From the NCBI GenBank assembly GCA_009924965.1, contig RFQN01000057.1:1-8447 (forward strand): a stretch of 8,447 nt of DNA, read 5' to 3'. Numbering within the stretch: position 1 is the stretch's first letter; each line of letters opens with the position of its first letter. Made by a program: the position numbers and the translations under genes. Below are positions 5,692 to 8,447 of this stretch, piece after piece. Source of the stretch: Verrucomicrobiota bacterium (GTDB lineage: Bacteria; Verrucomicrobiota; Verrucomicrobiia; Opitutales; UBA953). The notes beneath the pieces were generated by a model that worked only from the letters and a program-made list of their open reading frames with translations, ran no database searches and was not told the origin of the DNA.

Positions 5692-6990
5692 ATGGCACCG
5701 CAGGACAAGATCGACGTTCTCATCCTTGGCTCGGGCGGCCGCGAGCACGCGTTGCTCAAGGCCTGCCTCCGCAGCCCCCGCGTCGGCAAGGTCCGCGTGG
5801 CGCCCGGCAACGGCGGCATGGCCTTGGAGGCCGAATGCCTGGAGGTCGACATCAACAACGGCGCTGCGGTCCTCGAACTGGTCCGCCGCACGGGGACGCA
5901 GTTCGTCATCGTCGGTCCCGAGGTGCCGTTGGCCCACGGCGTCGTGGACGTGTTGGAGGCGGCGGGGGTCAAGGCTTACGGGCCTCTGCAAGCCGGGGCA
6001 CGCCTCGAAGCCAGCAAGGCCTTCAGCAAGGATTTCCTCTTCCGGCATAAGATCCCGACCGCCGCGGCCGAGACCTTCCGCTCCTTGGAGCCGGCGTTGG
6101 CGTATGTGCGCCGGCAGCCCGTCCCTATTGTCATCAAGGCCTCGGGCCTGGCGGCGGGGAAGGGCGTCGTCATCGCGACGACGCACGCGGAGGCCGAAGC
6201 GGCCTTGCGCGACATGATGGAGACGAAGGTCTTCGGCAGTTCTGGCGATGAAGTCGTCATCGAGGAATTCATGCAGGGCGAAGAGGCTTCGATCATGCTG
6301 ATGGTCTGCGGCGAGGAATACCTGATGCTGCCGCCGAGCCAGGACCATAAGCGCGTGGGCGAAGGCGATACGGGCCTGAACACCGGCGGCATGGGCGCCT
6401 ATGCGCCCACGACCGTCGTCACACCGGAAGTCGAGCGCCGCCTCCGCGAGGAGATCATCGTCCCCACCTTGCGTGGCCTCAAGGCCGACGGCATCGATTA
6501 CCGCGGCACCCTCTACGTCGGCATCATGGTGACGTCGATCGGCCCGCGCGTGGTCGAGTTCAACGTGCGTTTCGGCGATCCCGAATGCCAGGTGCTGATG
6601 CCTTCGCTCGAGACCGACCCGGTCGAGATCATGGAAGCCATCGCCGCCGGCACTTTCCGCTCCGCCTCGGTGCGCTTACGCCCTGGTTCGACCATCATCG
6701 TCGTCCTGGCCGCCGGCGGTTACCCGGGCGAGATCCGCAAGGGTGACGTCATCACCTTGCCGCCGCAGCTCCCGGCGGGCGTGGACATCGTCCATGGGGG
6801 CACCAAGCGCCTGCCGACAGGCGAGGTCGTGACCTCTGGCGGCCGCGTGCTTGGGGTCGTCGCCCACGGTGCCACCTTGGCGGAAGCGGCGCAAAAGGCG
6901 TATGCCGTGGTCCCGCAGATCCGGTTCACCGGTTGCCATTACCGGCGCGACATCGGTTACCGCCAATTGCGCCGCGACGGCGCGGTCTGA
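5692..6990 (+). CDS. purD: phosphoribosylamine-glycine ligase (GAR synthetase)
   Basis: PurD catalyses the second step of de novo purine synthesis, joining glycine to 5-phosphoribosylamine with ATP in the cytoplasm. The 432-residue length is typical of the monofunctional bacterial enzyme. The N-terminal domain has GSGGREHAL (13-21) and GPEVPL (75-80). The ATP-grasp domain has KASGLAAGKGV (149-159), DHKR (218-221), NTGGMGAY (230-237) and the metal-binding FNVRFGDPE (290-298). The C-terminal domain has VVLAAGGYP and the usual ending FTGCHYRRDIGYR. All expected motifs are present and nothing looks truncated. ATG 5692 has a good ribosome binding site and the N-terminal extension before the Rossmann strand is short. 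It heads a plus-strand run with the phosphatase, rpiB and glyA, 42 bases before the next gene. GlyA makes its glycine substrate, so the grouping makes metabolic sense. Confidence 0.97.
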   Translation: MAPQDKIDVLILGSGGREHALLKACLRSPRVGKVRVAPGNGGMALEAECLEVDINNGAAVLELVRRTGTQFVIVGPEVPLAHGVVDVLEAAGVKAYGPLQAGARLEASKAFSKDFLFRHKIPTAAAETFRSLEPALAYVRRQPVPIVIKASGLAAGKGVVIATTHAEAEAALRDMMETKVFGSSGDEVVIEEFMQGEEASIMLMVCGEEYLMLPPSQDHKRVGEGDTGLNTGGMGAYAPTTVVTPEVERRLREEIIVPTLRGLKADGIDYRGTLYVGIMVTSIGPRVVEFNVRFGDPECQVLMPSLETDPVEIMEAIAAGTFRSASVRLRPGSTIIVVLAAGGYPGEIRKGDVITLPPQLPAGVDIVHGGTKRLPTGEVVTSGGRVLGVVAHGATLAEAAQKAYAVVPQIRFTGCHYRRDIGYRQLRRDGAV

Positions 6991-7032
6991 TTACGGGTTG
7001 AACCGCCCCCGCGCCTCGACACCCTTTCGCCC

Positions 7033-7521
7033 ATGCCTGTCGAACGCGATACCGTGACGTTTGTCTGCACAGGGAACACCTGCCGCAGCCCGATGGCGGA
7101 GGCGTTGCTGCGGGCGGCGTTGGCGAAGCGGGCAGGGGGGCTGGAGAAACTGCAGGTGGCGTCGTTCGGTTTGGCCGCGCACCCGGGCGACCCTGCCTCC
7201 GCGAATTCCGTCAAGACGATGCAGCGCATCGGGCAGGACCTGAAGGCCCATCGTAGTCGGCTGCTTTCTCAGGCCGACCTCGACCGCAGCCTCGTCGTCT
7301 TTGGCATGACCGAGTCGCACTTGGCGGCGCTGCGTCAGCGCTTCGATTCGCTCCCCGAGCATGTCCTCCTCCTGCGCGACGTCCTGCCGGAAGGTGCGGA
7401 TCGCAACATTCCCGATCCCTTCGGCGGAGGCTACCGCGACTACGAAGAATGCCGCGACTCGATGGTGGAAGCCATCCCGGCCCTGCTGGCCTATCTCAAA
7501 CACCACTTTATCCGTCCATGA
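7033..7521 (+). CDS. low-molecular-weight phosphatase, predicted protein-arginine phosphatase (YwlE-like)
   Basis: This 162-residue cytoplasmic enzyme belongs to the low-molecular-weight protein tyrosine phosphatase family. The phosphate-binding loop is CTGNTCRS at residues 12-19, with nucleophile Cys12 and Arg18. The general acid is Asp128 in DPFGGG. In this family a Thr at the fifth loop position (Thr16) and the DPFGG sequence are typical of protein-arginine phosphatases such as Bacillus subtilis YwlE, whereas tyrosine phosphatases usually have a bulkier residue such as Ile. YwlE removes phosphate from arginines modified by the kinase McsB. The context agrees: B. subtilis has ywlE, rpiB (ywlF), ywlG, glyA in this order. 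The stop overlaps the rpiB start by ATGA, implying translational coupling. No Shine-Dalgarno sequence precedes ATG 7033; the bases before it are pyrimidine-rich. No McsB-like kinase is in the window, so arginine specificity is inferred and a tyrosine phosphatase remains possible. Confidence 0.88.
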   Translation: MPVERDTVTFVCTGNTCRSPMAEALLRAALAKRAGGLEKLQVASFGLAAHPGDPASANSVKTMQRIGQDLKAHRSRLLSQADLDRSLVVFGMTESHLAALRQRFDSLPEHVLLLRDVLPEGADRNIPDPFGGGYRDYEECRDSMVEAIPALLAYLKHHFIRP

Positions 7522-7964
7522 GCACTCCCTTGACCCTTTCCTTCGGCAGCGACCACGGTGGCTTAGCCTTGCGCCGCGACCTCATGGCCGCCCTGCGTGC
7601 CAAAGGCTACACCATCCTCGACCGCGGCACCGAGACCGAGGCCTCCTGTGATTATCCCGACTACGCGCATGCCGTCGGGGCCGATGTGACTTCGGGCCGG
7701 GCCCGCTTCGGGTTCCTCGTCTGCACCACCGGCATCGGCATCTCCATCGCCGCCAACAAGGTTCCCGGCATCCGGGCCGCCTTGGTCCAGAGCGCCGACG
7801 CCGCGGAGCTCAGCCGCCGCCACAATGACGCAAACGTCCTGTGTTTAGGGGCTAAATATGTGGACCTCGCCTTGGCCATCGCCTGCGCCGAAGCCTTCCT
7901 GACGGCCCCGTTCGAGGGTGGGCGCCATGAGCGCCGCGTGGGCAAGATCGAGTCCTGTGGATAA
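7518..7964 (+). CDS. rpiB: ribose-5-phosphate isomerase B
   Basis: RpiB interconverts ribose-5-phosphate and ribulose-5-phosphate in the pentose phosphate pathway. The 148-residue length is typical of the LacA/RpiB family. GSDHGG (10-15) binds the phosphosugar. DYPDYA (45-50), CTTGIGISIAANK (69-81) with catalytic Cys69 (Cys66 in E. coli), RHNDANVL (101-108) and GGRHERRVGKIE near the C-terminus are all family signatures. ATG 7518 overlaps the upstream TGA (7519-7521). The frame is open to an ATG-like start at 7449, but those extra 23 residues would lie inside the phosphatase gene and precede the conserved first strand, so I reject them. It probably forms an operon with the phosphatase and perhaps purD; glyA follows after 60 bases. 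Some family members use allose- or galactose-6-phosphate, but the metabolic neighbours favour ribose. Confidence 0.94.
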   Translation: MSTPLTLSFGSDHGGLALRRDLMAALRAKGYTILDRGTETEASCDYPDYAHAVGADVTSGRARFGFLVCTTGIGISIAANKVPGIRAALVQSADAAELSRRHNDANVLCLGAKYVDLALAIACAEAFLTAPFEGGRHERRVGKIESCG

Positions 7965-8024
7965 ATCCGCCCCTTTTCCGTTGTCACGCTTGCGTCCCCT
8001 TCTTTCACCTATCTCCCTATTCCC
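7965..8024 (+). other. pyrimidine-rich glyA leader without Shine-Dalgarno
   Basis: The 60 bases between rpiB and glyA are almost purine-free from 7994 to the ATG (CCCCTTCTTTCACCTATCTC and on). There is no purine-rich ribosome binding site. TTGTCA at 7981-7986 looks like a -35, but no -10 is found at proper spacing, so I do not call a promoter. No terminator hairpin is seen, so readthrough from rpiB is possible. Confidence 0.4.
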
Positions 8025-8447
8025 ATGACCGCCATCAGCCGCACTCCTCTCGCCCAGCTTGACCCGGAAATCGACGCCATCATCAAGGCCGAGCTCAAGC
8101 GTCAGCAGACGCACATCGAACTGATCGCCTCCGAGAACTTCACCTTGCCGGCGATCATGGAAGCCCAAGGCAGCGTGCTCACGAACAAGTACGCCGAAGG
8201 CTACCCCGGCAAGCGCTGGTACGGCGGCTGCGAACAGGTCGACAAGATCGAGCAGCTCGCGATCGACCGCGCCAAGGCCCTCTTTGGCGCCGACCATGCC
8301 AACGTGCAGCCCCACTCGGGCAGCCAGGCCAACGCCGCGGTCTACTTCGCCACGATCAAGCCCGGCGACAAGATCCTGACGATGAACCTGTCGCACGGCG
8401 GGCACCTCACGCACGGCAACTCCGCTAATTTCTCGGGCAAGCTCTAC
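8025..8447 (+). CDS. glyA: serine hydroxymethyltransferase, 5' part (cut by window end)
   Basis: GlyA is a PLP enzyme that converts serine and tetrahydrofolate to glycine and 5,10-methylene-tetrahydrofolate. The window holds the first 141 of about 420 residues. Diagnostic stretches are ELIASENFTLPAIMEAQGS (32-50), TNKYAEGYPGKRWYGGCEQV (53-72), NVQPHSGSQANAAVYFA (93-109) and LSHGGHLTHG (122-131), covering the folate/substrate-binding N-terminal region. The PLP-binding lysine lies beyond the window. ATG 8025 gives the normal N-terminus, with a short leader before LAQLDPEIDAII. The start has no Shine-Dalgarno sequence. It closes the purD-phosphatase-rpiB-glyA run and supplies glycine for PurD and one-carbon units for later purine steps. 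Confidence 0.96.
   Translation, partial: MTAISRTPLAQLDPEIDAIIKAELKRQQTHIELIASENFTLPAIMEAQGSVLTNKYAEGYPGKRWYGGCEQVDKIEQLAIDRAKALFGADHANVQPHSGSQANAAVYFATIKPGDKILTMNLSHGGHLTHGNSANFSGKLY

Noticed and set aside
7449..7517. Longer rpiB start at 7449
   Set aside because: It lies within the phosphatase coding region and adds residues before the conserved first strand. The ATGA overlap start at 7518 is typical of coupled genes.
7981..8015. glyA promoter starting from TTGTCA
   Set aside because: The only -10-like words lie 22-23 bases downstream, outside normal spacing.

Overview
The window is GC-rich, densely coding bacterial DNA. It most likely comes from the PVC group, probably Verrucomicrobiota (Opitutae-like). 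This is inferred from the HEAT-repeat protein ending in a CxxCH cytochrome c domain of the type abundant in Verrucomicrobia and Planctomycetes, from the Arg/Gly-rich accessory protein, and from gene starts that mostly lack a Shine-Dalgarno sequence. No 16S or other decisive marker is present, so the assignment is tentative.

Layout. (1) 1-1207 (+): 3' part of a HEAT-repeat/cytochrome c protein, cut by the window edge and split by an apparent frameshift near 770-793. (2) 1300-2805 (+): a flavin-dependent halogenase of the tryptophan-halogenase family, preceded by candidate promoters and a small hairpin. (3) 2815-3030 (-): a 71-residue acidic, His-rich protein with a hydrophobic C-terminal tail, convergent with the halogenase (9 bases between stop codons). 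(4) 3141-3872 (+): a small DxD glycosyltransferase, closed by a strong intrinsic terminator at 3912-3940. (5) 3965-5422 (-): an unrecognised 485-residue protein with a PSRGPGG repeat tract. (6) 5528-5611 (+): tRNA-Leu(GAG) with its own terminator at 5622-5655. (7) 5692-8447 (+): a housekeeping run of purD, a YwlE-like low-molecular-weight phosphatase, rpiB and the 5' part of glyA.

How the genes work together. The right-hand block is one-carbon, purine and pentose-phosphate metabolism. PurD consumes glycine and phosphoribosylamine, GlyA makes glycine and methylene-tetrahydrofolate, and RpiB supplies ribose-5-phosphate, the precursor of PRPP. The YwlE-like phosphatase overlaps rpiB by ATGA, and the order ywlE-rpiB-...-glyA is the same as in Bacillus subtilis. 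Its Thr in CTGNTCRS suggests a protein-arginine rather than tyrosine phosphatase. The left half is accessory: an orphan halogenase, a glycosyltransferase and two lineage-type hypothetical proteins, with no visible shared pathway.

There is no gene-free stretch above about 110 bases. No CRISPR array, insertion sequence, integrase or phage gene is visible. I found no convincing wholly new multi-gene system. The best leads are the halogenase with its altered WxWxIP motif, the RG-repeat protein, the His-rich tail-anchored small protein and the predicted arginine phosphatase.
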